64,000 bases of DNA from Typha latifolia (taxonomy: Eukaryota > Streptophyta > Magnoliopsida > Poales > Typhaceae): contig CM034109.1 in assembly GCA_019914945.1 (NCBI GenBank), positions 7,246,479 to 7,310,478 on the forward strand. Direction: 5' to 3'. The translations under genes were made by a program, and so were the position numbers. This document shows, piece after piece, positions 44,301-56,224 of the stretch (the first letter of the stretch is position 1; each line of letters opens with the position of its first letter). The notes beneath the pieces are model-generated. The model searched no databases, was not told where the DNA came from, and was given only the letters and a program-made list of their open reading frames with translations.

Positions 44301-46736
44301 ACAAGATATCCATTGATATTAATAAAAAGGGAACATAACAATTACAGAAGAACTAGAGCATTAGAGCTAATATTTTTCACAATTATATTACATCTGAGAA
44401 GATAATGAAGGAATCTGGTCATTTGGTTTTTTTAGTTATGCATCTTGATACCAGGGTTAATCTACAACTTAACTTCTTTTGAAGTGTAATGTAGCCGCTA
44501 GTATAATAATATAATTGTTACCAGGAAATATTTGAACACAAGAAAACTTATTTGCATATCTCTTTAGAGAAACAAGGAGACATGTGATGGAAAACATGGA
44601 GAGGAAAACTTGCTGACAGTTCAATCCTTGAAGTTTCATTTTCATGTCTTCAAAAGCTCATCTCCATGTTAATGTGAGTATTCATGAATCTGTCATTAAC
44701 AACCCTTATGCTATGCTTCTTGGCAGTCAATGTTCAGGTCCTAAATGCATGAAGGATATAACCAATTTGTTTTAGGATGTTGTAAATAATAATAAGGTAG
44801 ATATAGTTGTGGGCCTTTTGGCATAATGAAGTTATGCAGGAAGTAATAAAAAAGAAAAAGAAAAAGTTGTTACAAGTAAATAAAACCATGAGATCATTTA
44901 TACAAAACAACAACAAAAAAAGAACAAACAGTATGATGTAACTAACAATGCCTAAATTTTGACAAGAATAATAAATCTATTTACTTTTGTCAATTTTCTT
45001 TCAATATGCACGTGCATCCATAACTATTACCAAAATTATATTGGAAGTTCATACCAAAGGGAAAGCCAGAAAGATATAATGGCTCATATCTAATTTGAAA
45101 TTCATAGTATCATAGGTTTGACTTTTTACTTACGCAATCCCCTGGGCAAGAGTTGTAGCAACTCTCATTCTCATTGCCCAATCCAAGCTTCGACCCCCTC
45201 TTGGTATGTGATGTAGCCATCTATCCAGAGGCCCATTAGCAACAAACTCATAAACTATATAACGATCGCCGTGATCATAACAGCAGCCTTTCACAGCCAC
45301 CAGATTAGGATGATGAAGCCTTGCCACTCTTCCTATCTCTGAATAGAACTCCTTTTTCCTCTGCAGACTTGATCTCTTCAGTCTCTTAATAGCTACCCTT
45401 GATCCATCTGGCAAGATCCCACTATATGTTCCACCTGTTTTGGCATCTCCAAGAAGTCGGTTTCCTTCACTAAAGTTCTTTGTAATTGATCTCAGCTCTT
45501 CACTGGTGAAAACCTTCCAAGGAGGAGGCACTAATGCAGCTGATGATGGACTAGACACCTTGCGTGATCTTTTGCGCTTCTTACTACGCTTGCACACGAG
45601 GAGCCATATAACAACAACTAGGGTGATGAAAAGAATCAATCCACTCACAACTGCAAGGATGACGAGATACTCTTTGTGGCACTGCTTGTTCTCACATTTG
45701 TTTTCTGTCACGAATAAAATCTGTTAGAGAATAATGATCTTGCCATGGATAACGCTTCAGGCAAAGGAATCTAGAGCACAGAGAGCAAGTTGAACACAAC
45801 AATATAGTACATAAGCATGCAAATTATCTGAGGTAATAAAAAGTGGGCATAGCATTTGCAGGTGATGCATGTTTACATCACTAGAGAAAATCACCAAAAA
45901 TAGATGCAATATCACGTAAATCTTTCCCTCCTAAGATGCTGTATTGCCGCGAGCCCCGTGCATTAAGACTCATAGAAGCCAAAGGGCATCCAGTGAAGTG
46001 TCTCAAAATACCCTCCCACATGCTAATAAAGTTTAACTCCTCAGATGAACAGTTACTAAACTAATAACTTTAGATATTTTTAATACTCCAAGTAGTGGGA
46101 AGAAAAAGCTTACTTCTTGCTACCTATGAGAACAAAAACTGAACCGTGAGTGGTTCATGAATTGCATTGAATCCTCTTAATGCAAAGTACAATTGAATGC
46201 ACAGACAAAATGACCATCAATTCAGATACTATATCCAGAGCACAATTGCAGGTCAAATCACCCTTGAGCAAAGCGAACAGCAAAGCATTGTCAGAAGCTT
46301 ATTACTAATTTGTCTATCTTACAAACAGAACAAAAATAATTCCAGATTACTTGGATAATGTTCTAATTCCATTCATCACATCTACTCTCTCCAGTCCCTC
46401 TTTTACTTGCCATGAATCCCACACTCCCTGCAAACCTCGTGCTTTTCCACCTAAATCCGTTATCTCAAACTAAGAACCCAGAAAAAAAAAATATTCCCAA
46501 CCCACCATTTCCACCAACTACCGGCTCCTACTTCCCAAAAGTGTCATTAATCTCCCCCACCGTGAACAAATCAAGCGGTTTGACAGCAAATCATTCACAT
46601 CAAGTGACTTGAGCGCGTAAAATTACCCCCAAAGAAACAAGAAACAAACGAAATTAAAAAGAAAAAAAAAAAACATCTTTATCTCACCAGAAGCCTTCGG
46701 CTGCGCTACACCACCACTTCTACGGACGCCGTCCAT
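41389..46736 (-). CDS. Receptor-like pseudokinase, At1g52310-type, without a lectin domain
   Basis: Three exons on the minus strand: 46736-46688, 45704-45134, 41968-41389; 399 residues. A short N-terminus (about 29 residues, CENKQCHKEY) is followed by one membrane span (YLVILAVVSGLILFITLVVV), a basic stop-transfer and a kinase domain. The kinase closely follows Arabidopsis At1g52310 (C-type lectin receptor-like kinase): PPWKVFTSEELRSITKNFSEG, KEFYSEIGRVARLHHPNL, RGGRSLDWAMRM, HRDIRASNVLLDEEFG, GLSKFVPWEV, GTYGYLAPE. The Gly loop is degenerate (GDAKTGGTYSG) and DFG reads GVG, so the metal-binding Asp is missing: probably a pseudokinase, as in the family. No lectin exon is readable in intron 1 (45705-46687), and upstream DNA looks like a 5' leader. 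Intron 2 is 3.2 kb with an LTR-like relic. Confidence 0.88.
42600..42965. mobile_element. LTR-like relic in pseudokinase intron 2
   Basis: A cluster of degenerate TTCGAACGC words (GCGTTCAAACGC, GCGAACGCG, ATTCAAACGG, GCGTTCTAACGG, GTTCAAACAC, GTGAACGCC) at about 42729-42850 lies next to a 'tatttagaggcta' stretch. This is the same arrangement as the LTR-like segment at 7.1-7.6 kb. No coding remains. It is likely a diverged member of that family; limits are approximate. Confidence 0.45.
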
Positions 46737-49180
46737 ACTCTAAGCTTCCTCCTTTTGCTACCCAACGGGGAAACCCACTCTTTCCTCGAGAGTAGGGCGG
46801 CCTCAAACCTCTATAGAAGACTCATCTCCTTGCTCATCAGCTCATCAGCTCACCTCTCTCCTCCATAAACCCTCTCGCTCCACTAAAAACCCCTAAAATT
46901 GGAACCCTAGAAATCTATGTTCCTTCATCAAAGAAGTCAACTTCCGACAAGTTTCTACCAAGAAGTTGCTTCAATAATTTCGACCGCGTTCTAATTAATT
47001 CTTATAGTAAAAACGACTAGTAATCTCTGTTATTTATTTTAGCTATCCAGATTGAAATGATATCACGAGTCCGTTTAATAATTAACGAAATTTATTTAAA
47101 ACACTCCATCTTAAACTTTATTATTATTCACACCCTACTGTACCAATATTTACCATTTACCCTCTTGTATTTTATTTAAAATACTTCAAAAATATCTATG
47201 ATCAATGAACTAAATTAACTATAGACGCAAAATATGCTTAATATTTTTTAATAACCTTTAATAAAAAAATTTAGATTAAGATAAAAGTAAATAAAGAATT
47301 AGATTTTAAAATCAAAATAAAGGGTCTAGCATAGACTCGAGTAGTTCGAAGTATATTTTCTTATTATGTATGATATCAACTACTAAATTAAAAAAATAAA
47401 TTATTTATTAATACGTAAACATAGGTTGACATATTTTCGATCTAGAAATCAAATCAATTTATAATATATGCATAAAAATAATTTAAATATATAGTGGCTT
47501 TCTAAGATAGTTATATATATATATATAGTAAGATAGCTATTTTCTTAGGGGTTGTTGGATTTCTTATATTTAAGAATACATATGCATTAAGAAATACATG
47601 TTTATCTACATATTATATATAGAGAAATAAATAGATTATTTGTCTGATTATAATGCTGCATCTGTTAGACACATGTTTACTTTGTTGTATTTTATAATGA
47701 TGTATTTGGTAAATATGTATTTGATTGTTGTATTTTATAATACTATTTTGACATTATAATTATAAGTATTTGGTTGTATTTCTTAGATTCAAAAGACTGC
47801 GACTATATTCTCAACTAAAAAAAAATTATTGAAATAGAAAATCAAATTTCAGTTGAAATGAGAGAAGAGAGACGACTCAAAGTAAGCTAGATGCGGCCTG
47901 GCCTTTCGGTATCTACTTAGATCAAATAGGTGCCAAAAAATTATAACCAGTTTTTTAAAATTTGATACACTAATCCAAATAATAATTTCTGGGTTAAACA
48001 CTATATCTATTAATGCAGCATTTATAAAAACCTAAAATCAAATGGCCCTTAATTTGTCTAAAGTTGGTTAGTTATGCAAAATAAGACCAAAAGTGAGTAA
48101 ACCCTATAAAATCAAAAATTACTTTGATTTTTCATGCAAATGATACTTTGTCTTTCAATCTCATAATATCTTTAAAAGAAAAGGAAAATTAAAACAAAAA
48201 TGAACCTAAGAAGGACAAACCTACCAGTTTGAAAGATGACAAAGTGGTCACTGACTACAAATTAATTAAATGATGATGTAATACCCTTAACTATTGGTTG
48301 TACTAAAGCAGATGCATTCCATTAATCCCCAAACTACCAAACTAAATTTGGTACACAAATTATTCCTTTTATTTTTTTTTATCATATCTACAATTCATAG
48401 ATTAGATTACAAAAATGCATTAGAATAGTATCAAGGGAAATTTTATAAATTTATAATTCATAGGAACCTTTGTAATTTGGCCCCCTCTTAAATTTAACAC
48501 TAATTAGTGTGGCCCCACCTGTATTTTATTTGCTCCATCCATCCTATATCTTATAAACACTAAATGTGATAAATTTTTATAGAATGAGAGAATATTTTGA
48601 ATAGATTTTCTATTAATTTGAAATTATTAAGAAAAAAAAAGTGCACTACAAGCCCCATGAAAATAGCAACGATCTAATATAATTTAATCTAATCCCCCAC
48701 TCTCATTCTATACTTTATCATCGATTTTGCTATTTTACGTTTAAGAAAACAACAAACAAATTAATTAATTTTTAATTCTTATATGTAACTATGTAAGTAC
48801 CCTCTCTCTTTCTCTCTCTATCATTTATTATTCTCTTTATTATTTAACGTTTGAGCATCTAATTTGATTACAACAATAAATCACTGAGTATATCATTACT
48901 TTATATTTTTCTTATTTTATATTAATAATTTATTAAAATTATCGACTGTAGTGAGCTTGTTATAACTTTGAATTAAAGGTTTTGATATAACTTCAAACGA
49001 TAAAGCTATCAAATAATAATCCCAAATACGAGCACAAGTTATAAGTCACAATTAATACTTAATTTTCTTAAATTTTACAATTATAAATCATTATTAATAC
49101 GGGGAAGTGTCTTTCTGTGAGTCTTTGCAGTATTTGAGCTCCGACTCTCCCCGAGGTCTCATGTCCACACTAGGTGCACC
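46737..49180. other. Pseudokinase promoter and AT-rich intergenic DNA
   Basis: 46737-46930 is pyrimidine-rich on the plus strand, with 'aaccctctcgctcc' and 'ccctag'-type words, and looks like a transcribed 5' leader of the minus-strand gene. Beyond it the DNA is very AT-rich to 49180, with patches at 47100-47335 resembling the MITE-like element at 40.3-40.8 kb in reverse. No gene is seen. Confidence 0.45.
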
Positions 49181-49570
49181 GACGACCAGGCTAACGATAA
49201 TCATACTCAGCTAGCCTTAGATCCCTCTACAGCCTGTATGAGCTGGGTTGATGCAGCTTGGTGCAATGGGCTACATGGGGGTGTTGGTATATTCATCAGA
49301 CCTTCGTTGAATAGCTCCCCTGTGGAAAAATCTATCTTCCTGAAATACTGCTCAAGTCCCATCTGGGGGGAAGCCTATGCAATTCTTAAGGGTCTAACCG
49401 ATATGTGCAAGATTCTTGAATGTACTAAAGCTTGGCTATTCAGTGCATCAACTCTCAAATCGATAACGCTGTAGATGCTCTTAGACGGGTGGAAGATCTA
49501 TATAACATTTCTCAGTGTTGAAGTCACCGGTCTACCCTCTTTCAAAAAAAAAGAAAAAGAAAAAAAATTG
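49181..49570 (+). pseudogene. LINE (non-LTR retrotransposon) 3' relic, RNase H-like
   Basis: The frame from 49238 reads MSWVDAAWCNGLHGGVGIFI, then WGEAYAILKGLTDMCKIL and AWLFS. This is the pattern of the RNase H-like domain at the end of plant LINE polyproteins (Asp of DAAW, Glu of GEA). The frame breaks after 49460; NAVDALRRVEDLY continues in another frame. An A-rich tail (about 49544-49567) ends the unit. It is a truncated, frameshifted insertion. Confidence 0.6.
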
Positions 49571-50999
49571 CAACAAAGATATATCCAATGCTCAAGCCCC
49601 CTGCATTACTAATTCTTGCCAAACGTTGTAGATGAAGTAAGAAAATTTATAACAAATGAATGATCCAATTAGCTATATGGATTAGGAATTGAGAGTGAAC
49701 TGGCAGTAGAGTAGATCTCCAAGAGTGGGTCACATCACATGCTCCAGCCTCCAGGAAAGATTAAGTTGGTGGTGTCGGTGATCTCGGCTCGGAATACGCC
49801 GTGACAGCTTGTGCAAGTAGTAGTGTCACCCACGAACATCACATGCGTTCCAGATATTAAAAGGACTCCCCACATCTGGGCCCCCCCTCCCCACCCCCCA
49901 ATCAAAATGCACTAAGTAGCCGCTTATTAATTATTATTATTCTTAAACACTAATAAGACTAAGTGGGCTATACTACCAGCCAAGTTAATTCTCACATTTG
50001 TTTTCACCTAATTAGTAACTAGTACGAGAGTACTAATAATAGGCAAAGCTATTTTGAAAAGGAAAGGAGGAAATTCTCTTACTTTTTATTATTGTCACTG
50101 TCTGTCTATCGTTAATTCGTGTCATCATATGAATATGTGCTGTCATACATTGATCGTGTGTATTTAATAATTTTAATTACACATGAAAAAAAATACATTT
50201 AAATTATTGATTGATTTGTTAATATTTATTCAATAACATCCTCAAATCGATCTTGTCTCGTAGAATTAGTGAAATGCATAATAATGAGATTTTTGTGAGA
50301 TTTTTATGAGGGAAAAAATTGTCTATATTTTGTGTACGTGTGTTCGTAGATTTGTTCATCTACTCAACCTTCGAGCATATAATATATATGTCAAAAATGA
50401 CTAAACTCATCTACTAGCTATGAAAATTAGATGCTTTTATTGAGTGAAATTATAGTGAATTGTGTATGTGCCTTGAAGACAACCCTTTTAATATGAAATT
50501 ATTAGGTCGAATGTCCAATAGACATATGTATATGTCAAAGATGACGAGCTTTTTTGTCCGGCTTATAATTCATTAGACTTACAACCTAAGAAAATAAGTA
50601 TTTCTTAAAAAATAAAAATAACCATATTTTTATTAAAGATGACAATGGATCAACTAATTTTAATGTCCACATCTACTATTAACGCGTCTATTTCCTATTT
50701 ATGCAATTAACGACGAGGATCGACAAACTTATTAGGTTCACGACGCCGCCAATTAATTACAAATTAGTAATAAAAAAAAAGAGACTAAACGATTAATAAT
50801 TGAACCCAGCCCACGGTATTAAAGAAGCCCAAATCCAATCCTAACGAACCCACCCTTCTCTCACTCATCACTCCGCCTCGATCGAGATCTACGACGTGAG
50901 AGCTTTACCGCTCATTTCCCCCTCCATTTCCATCTCCAGATCCAACTCCCATCTCTCTCTAACCTCCTCCTCCTTCTCTTCTTCCAGATCGATCCGAGA
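49571..50999. other. Intergenic and AXS promoter / 5' UTR
   Basis: AT-rich until about 50800. The last 150 bases are CT-rich (many CTC and TCC words), typical of a plant 5' leader, and end at the start codon of the AXS gene. No other gene is visible. Confidence 0.5.
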
Positions 51000-53900
51000 A
51001 TGGCGAGGTTGGATCTCGACGGCCACCCGATCCCTCCCATGACGATCTGCATGATCGGCGCCGGAGGCTTCATCGGATCCCACCTATGCGAGAAGCTCCT
51101 GGCGGAGACCCCTCACTCCGTGCTCGCCGTCGACGTCTACAGCGACAAGATCAAGCACCTGCTCGACCAGGACCGGATCCAGTTCCACCGCCTCAACATC
51201 AAGAACGACTCCCGCCTCGAGGGGCTCATCAAGATGTCGGATCTGGTTCGGTCTCCGGTCTCACCGCTTCTTGTTTCTTATCGTAATTTATTAGATCTCG
51301 TGTGATCTCGTGTGTTTTGGATCGCAGACGATTAATCTGGCGGCGATCTGCACCCCGGCGGATTACAATACGCGTCCGCTGGATACGATTTATAGCAATT
51401 TCATCGATGCGCTTCCGGTGGTAAGTTCTTGTGGATCTCAAGGTTTTTGATCTAGATCTCAGATCTGTGCGTCCGGTACTCATTACCAATCAATGCAGGT
51501 TAAATATTGCTCTGAGAACAACAAGCGTCTGATTCATTTTTCTACTTGCGAAGTGTATGGAAAGACTATCGGAAGTTTCCTTCCAAAAGAGCATCCTCTG
51601 CGTCAGGTGATGTCACTTTCTATTTCCACATTTTGAGGTACATTGTTGTTGTAGGATCAAATGAAAGATACTATACCTGGATTCAATAGATCAGGTTGAG
51701 TATGGTACTCACTCCAAAATAATATGTTAAGAATTACCCTGAAAAAGTGGATAATCTATTTTATTGGATTACCTAAAACAGTAGAAAATAGGAATAAATT
51801 TGTTCACTGGGGAGATGTGTCTCTTGTAGCAGTGTCATAGTTTATTACTGTGTCTATGTTATTTTCTTTGTCCTGATTTGACATGTGGCCGTTGCCATAG
51901 CTGTTATCATATCAGTGGTGACAGATCTTTACAGAGCATCATGTTGGACCTGTTTGGAAGTCACTTGTGAATGGTGCTTTTACTGGGATCAGATCCCAGT
52001 TTGTCATGGTTCTCTACTTTCTTAATGCACGCTTCACTTTGTTAGTAATAGTGTTTGAACTGGGTAATATTCCTCATCCTTCAGTAGAACATTAGTATAT
52101 ACAGAAATTAAGGTAGTATCCAATGTACCCATGGAGGACAAGAAGTGTGAATCAATTAAAATGGTCGAGACATGTTCAATGCAGATCGTGTAGTATACTT
52201 GTACAAAGAGGTGATTCATCCAGCTAGAAGGTTATTTGAGAGCCAAGGGAAGACCAAAACTAACTTGGGAGGAATTAATAAGGAAAGAAGGATAGCAAAT
52301 TATTTTAGGCAAACCCTTGCACTAATTAGGGAGGATAATCCATTCAGCGGAGACCAAGTAGTTGGGTGTAATAGCTTGGTTGATGCGATTTTATGAAGTG
52401 TGTGTCCAATGTCAACCTCGTGCCAATGCGATGGCTTTATAGTCTATTAGTTTTATCGCTCTTACATTTCTGTGGGTCCTACATTGCACTTGTGCCTCTT
52501 CATGTAGTTTTTAATTAGAACGAAATATCATCAAAGGATAGCTGCAAAGATCTATTTATAGAATTGTAGTTTTTTTATGGTTATTACCAAAATTTAGGGA
52601 TTGGAGGCTGTTTGTGCAGCTTCCTTTATGTCAAATGATTGATTGGCAAAAGCAACTTATTGGGATATATATGTGAAAATTATTTTTATAAGACAATTAT
52701 TTTGGTACTTATGTTAGCTTAGAGTTGACCTTCTTAGGTTCATTAAGTCATTTGTCTGTAGTATCCTATATTAATTTCTAGTATAAATGCTGGCATTAAA
52801 TATTTTACATTGCATTAGATGTTGCCTAGTCAATTATTCCTTATTGTTAACCTCATTCATAATTTAAATGTGAGTTTTCTGTAGTATCCCTTTACTGGTT
52901 TTCAGTACAAAGGATGATGTTAATAATTGTACGTTGCATTAGATGTGCCCTAATTGATTTTCCTTACTAATTATCTCATTCATAATTTAAATGTGAGTTT
53001 TAACTTTTACATATAGCAGGCCCCTTTGACATAGTTTCTTTTCAGTTAATCCACTTTGATCTGACATAGCTAGGAATTTGATGATACCTTATGCCCTTTA
53101 TTACTTGAGGAATTGGTCAAATACATTTGACTTGACTTAGAATTACTAGAATTTGGACCAAAGATCAATTCTACTAAATTTGGTTGTAACCATTAGATTT
53201 TGCATAAAAAGCAAAATGCAGAAATTTTTTCTTGGCTTCTTGCGCTAGCGCACTAAAACAATCCTTGACTGAAAATACTTCAATCAATCTAACAAGTCAA
53301 GAAATGATGCATTGCAATATCTGAGAAAAGCAGATTGATTTATGTATTTATTTTTGTGTGGAGTGATAGTAATTTGTCCAGCAATATCTGAAACAAAATT
53401 GCCCACGAGTGACTTTTACATGTTGTTTCATTTCTCTTTGGTTGTAAATCATGTTGCACTACTCATATGACCAACCTATTTCATCAAATAAAGTAGATGC
53501 AAATTGAGACTGTTTCTTGTCGAACCATGGTGTATCCTCGTCCATCCTCTTCACTGATTCATTATTTATCCACTGAAATAGGAGCCGGAGTTTTACGTGC
53601 TGAAAGAAGATGTCTCACCTTGCATTTTTGGCTCTATTGAGAAGCAGAGGTGGTCCTACGCATGTGCAAAGCAACTTATTGAGAGGCTAATCTATGGCAA
53701 GTTCACTGACTCATGCTCCAAACTTATTTATGTCGTTCTTCTTCTGACAATCATGTATTATGTTCTCTAGCTGAGGGTGCGGAAAATGGTCTGGAGTTCA
53801 CCATTGTGAGACCTTTTAACTGGATTGGACCAAGGATGGATTTTATTCCTGGAATTGATGGTCCTAGCGAAGGTGTTCCAAGGGTTTTGGCATGCTTCAG

Positions 53901-54701
53901 TAATGTACGCACCAAAATTTACATTGGTTGATGAAAATGGCCACTGTCTAAATATTCCATCACTAACACTCGTTATGCTTGTGCAGAATCTCCTCCGCCG
54001 AGAGCCTCTAAAGCTTGTTGATGGTGGCCAGTCGCAAAGAACCTTTGTGTACATCAAGGATGCCATTGAAGCTGTTCTCTTGATGATTGTGTGTAGCATT
54101 CTCTCGTTTTTATCCCTTCTTTCAATAATTGTTTGATCCTCCAAGTGGAAGGCTTGACATCTTTTCCAACAGGAAAATCCTGCTCGAGCCAATGGCCATA
54201 TCTTCAATGTAGGAAATCCTAACAATGAAGTTACAGTTAGGCAGCTTGCCGAAATGATGACAGAGGTATTGTTTATTACAGTAATATTTAATTTTGTGCA
54301 GTTGCATGTCTTTTTAACTGTTATATGGACTTTATCTGCAGGTGTACTCGAAGGTATCAGGAGAGGCAGCGCTGGAGGAACCAACAATTGATGTAAGCTC
54401 CAAAGAGTTCTATGGAGAAGGATATGATGACAGCGATAAACGTATTCCTGACATGACTATCATCAACAAACAACTTGGTAAGTTAGAACCCTACTTTCCA
54501 CCGCAAAAGAAGTTAGAACCCTATTAGCACTCGTTTTTTCGCTGGTCTAGATTGATCTCATGATTGAATGACCATCTTAATGTAGGTTGGAACCCGAAGA
54601 CATCGCTGTGGGATTTGCTGGAATCCACACTCACATATCAGCACAGGACGTACGCAGAGGCTATCAAGAGGGCTGTGGCAAAGCCTGTTGCATCCAGTTA
54701 G
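51000..54701 (+). CDS. AXS: UDP-D-apiose/UDP-D-xylose synthase
   Basis: Nine exons: 51000-51245, 51328-51420, 51499-51606, 53582-53696, 53771-53904, 53987-54088, 54173-54265, 54342-54477, 54586-54701; 380 residues. A cytosolic NAD-dependent enzyme converting UDP-glucuronate to UDP-apiose and UDP-xylose, supplying apiose for rhamnogalacturonan II. Extended SDR fold: nucleotide motif GAGGFIG (20-26); Cys90 (AAICTPADYN); Cys130-Glu131 (STCEVYGK); Tyr175 and Lys179 (SYACAK). These sit ten residues earlier than in Arabidopsis AXS1; part of the difference is a missing stretch after HLLDQD. Conserved blocks FNWIGPRMDFIPGIDG and NVGNPNNEVTVRQLAEMMTE confirm identity. Intron 4 needs a GC donor (CTATG|GCAAGT) to join LIYG to AEGAENG. 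Intron 3 is 2 kb and carries a LINE fragment and a 123-bp duplication. Confidence 0.97.
52150..52400 (+). pseudogene. LINE reverse-transcriptase C-terminal fragment in AXS intron 3
   Basis: One frame reads LKWSRHVQCRS (52156-52188). A different frame then reads RAKGRPKLTWEELIRK (52239-52286), matching the plant LINE-type 'L-W-GHV-R ... GRGRPK-TW-E-I' block. The frameshift between them shows it is dead. It is in the sense orientation of the host intron. Confidence 0.55.
52755..53003. repeat. 123-bp tandem duplication in AXS intron 3
   Basis: 'tctgtagtatcc' begins blocks at 52755 and 52878. Both continue through 'tgcattagatgt', 'ctcattcataatttaaatg' and 'tgagtttt'. Confidence 0.8.
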
Positions 54702-56224
54702 ATTCCAATTCCGTGCTGACAAATTTCTTTTGAACAGCATAACTGCAGCACATCTCTTATATTCTTTTAGTAGTCATACATATTATATGTAAGGTACTCA
54801 TTATTTTTTGTGTCAGTAGTTGATATCCAGATATTGACACTGAAATGCTTTCTAGTTTTTTTTAGGACAGCGTATGTGAATCATATGATGGTGGACTTAT
54901 ATACTGTGGGCTGTCCATATTTTGCAGTAGAGCATGATTTCCAACCAACCTCTTTCTCATTCTTTCAAACTATTTGCTTGGTTAAGTTGTTGTTCATTTC
55001 AGAGCAAGTTTGAATCATATAATGCTTTATAGTATTATGGATTTAATTTACAAGGGTCAGCAAATGCTATTAATATGAGAAATCAAGCAAATGCTCTCAT
55101 TTTATAGTAGGAAACTCCAAAACCTGAATGCTCACCCATCTTATCTATGAAATAATCACTCGTCTCAGGGTGAAACATCCTCTATTAGATGTCAACTAAC
55201 TTCATCAAGTATGTCTTCTGGAGTCACCTCAACTTGATTCAATTGAGGCTACTAAGATGACGCAACTATTGTTGTAGTGAAATCACTTTATATACCGTGC
55301 TATATGTTTCGTACAGTACCATCTTTTTTCGTTATTTTTAATTTGGCCCTCCATTTTAATTAAATTTTGCAAGACAAAAAATCTATATGGAATTTTTGAT
55401 AAAAATGTTAGGATCCACTCTACGGCGAAATGCAAAGCGTTGAACTAAAGCTAGTGAAGGGACAAGGTGTAAAGCTTAAAATGAACACCCAATTCGATAG
55501 ATTTAGACAGAAGAGGGGAGGGCATAAATAATAGGTTTATGTAAATTACGCTTAACCCTAACGGGTGTTTAGATACTAAACTAATTTAGTGCTCACTAAA
55601 TTAATCTATAAACCTAAACCACATCCAAATGCAGAAATATATGAAAAATAAAGTTAGCAAGTTCACAATTCTCTTTCCCTTTCTCTTATATACCTTCCCA
55701 GTTTCTCATTATTAAGTTTCAACAAGCAGCACATACATATGCTATAGAAGGTATAGGTAAATAAATCGCAATAAAATTTCAATCATTATATTGATACCTT
55801 CCATCACATTTAATCAAACTAGAGCTATTCTTCCGATCTCAAATGTTGCTGTCAGAATATAAACTGAATAAGATAAGCTAATCAAACTGCCAAGAGGGGC
55901 AAAGGTGCTGGGCACTCTCTTCAACTTGCTTTCAATTCTCAATTGTAATACCAAAGATCCATAGGATTTAATACAATAAAATTTCAAACTAACGACCAAC
56001 AATAGCAGAGCACCGGATAATTATTAAAATTATAAAATAACCAACATAGTTTGAAGTTTTGACCAACTTCGTAAACAGTTCAGCTGGTTATAAGTTGCCT
56101 GGAGCAAAACTGCCTGGTGTAAACTCAATAAATAATTATAAATATATTTCAGAGCCGTCCTCAAACTCGACTGCATCATGATAGAATCTGAACTGTGTTG
56201 AAAATTTTATAGAATAGCAGCTAT
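54702..56224. other. Intergenic between convergent AXS and pyruvate kinase
   Basis: Both genes end toward this interval, so it contains two 3' UTRs. Around 55560-55636 there is a compact palindromic segment (ACTAATTTAGT ... ACTAAATTAAT) with GGGTGTTTAGAT / CATCCAAAT-type ends, probably a tiny MITE. No gene is seen. Confidence 0.5.

Noticed and set aside
47560..48060. Possible MITE built of TTGTATTTTATAAT-type words
   Set aside because: Low complexity; I could not define paired ends or a target-site duplication.
53713..53931. ORF starting at 53713 as an alternative AXS start
   Set aside because: It reads through intron 4 before joining exon 5; the upstream exons with the Rossmann motif make it a splicing shadow.
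53767..54387. 206-codon minus-strand ORF across AXS exons 5-8
   Set aside because: It is antisense to a well-conserved gene and spans three of its introns; no recognisable domain.
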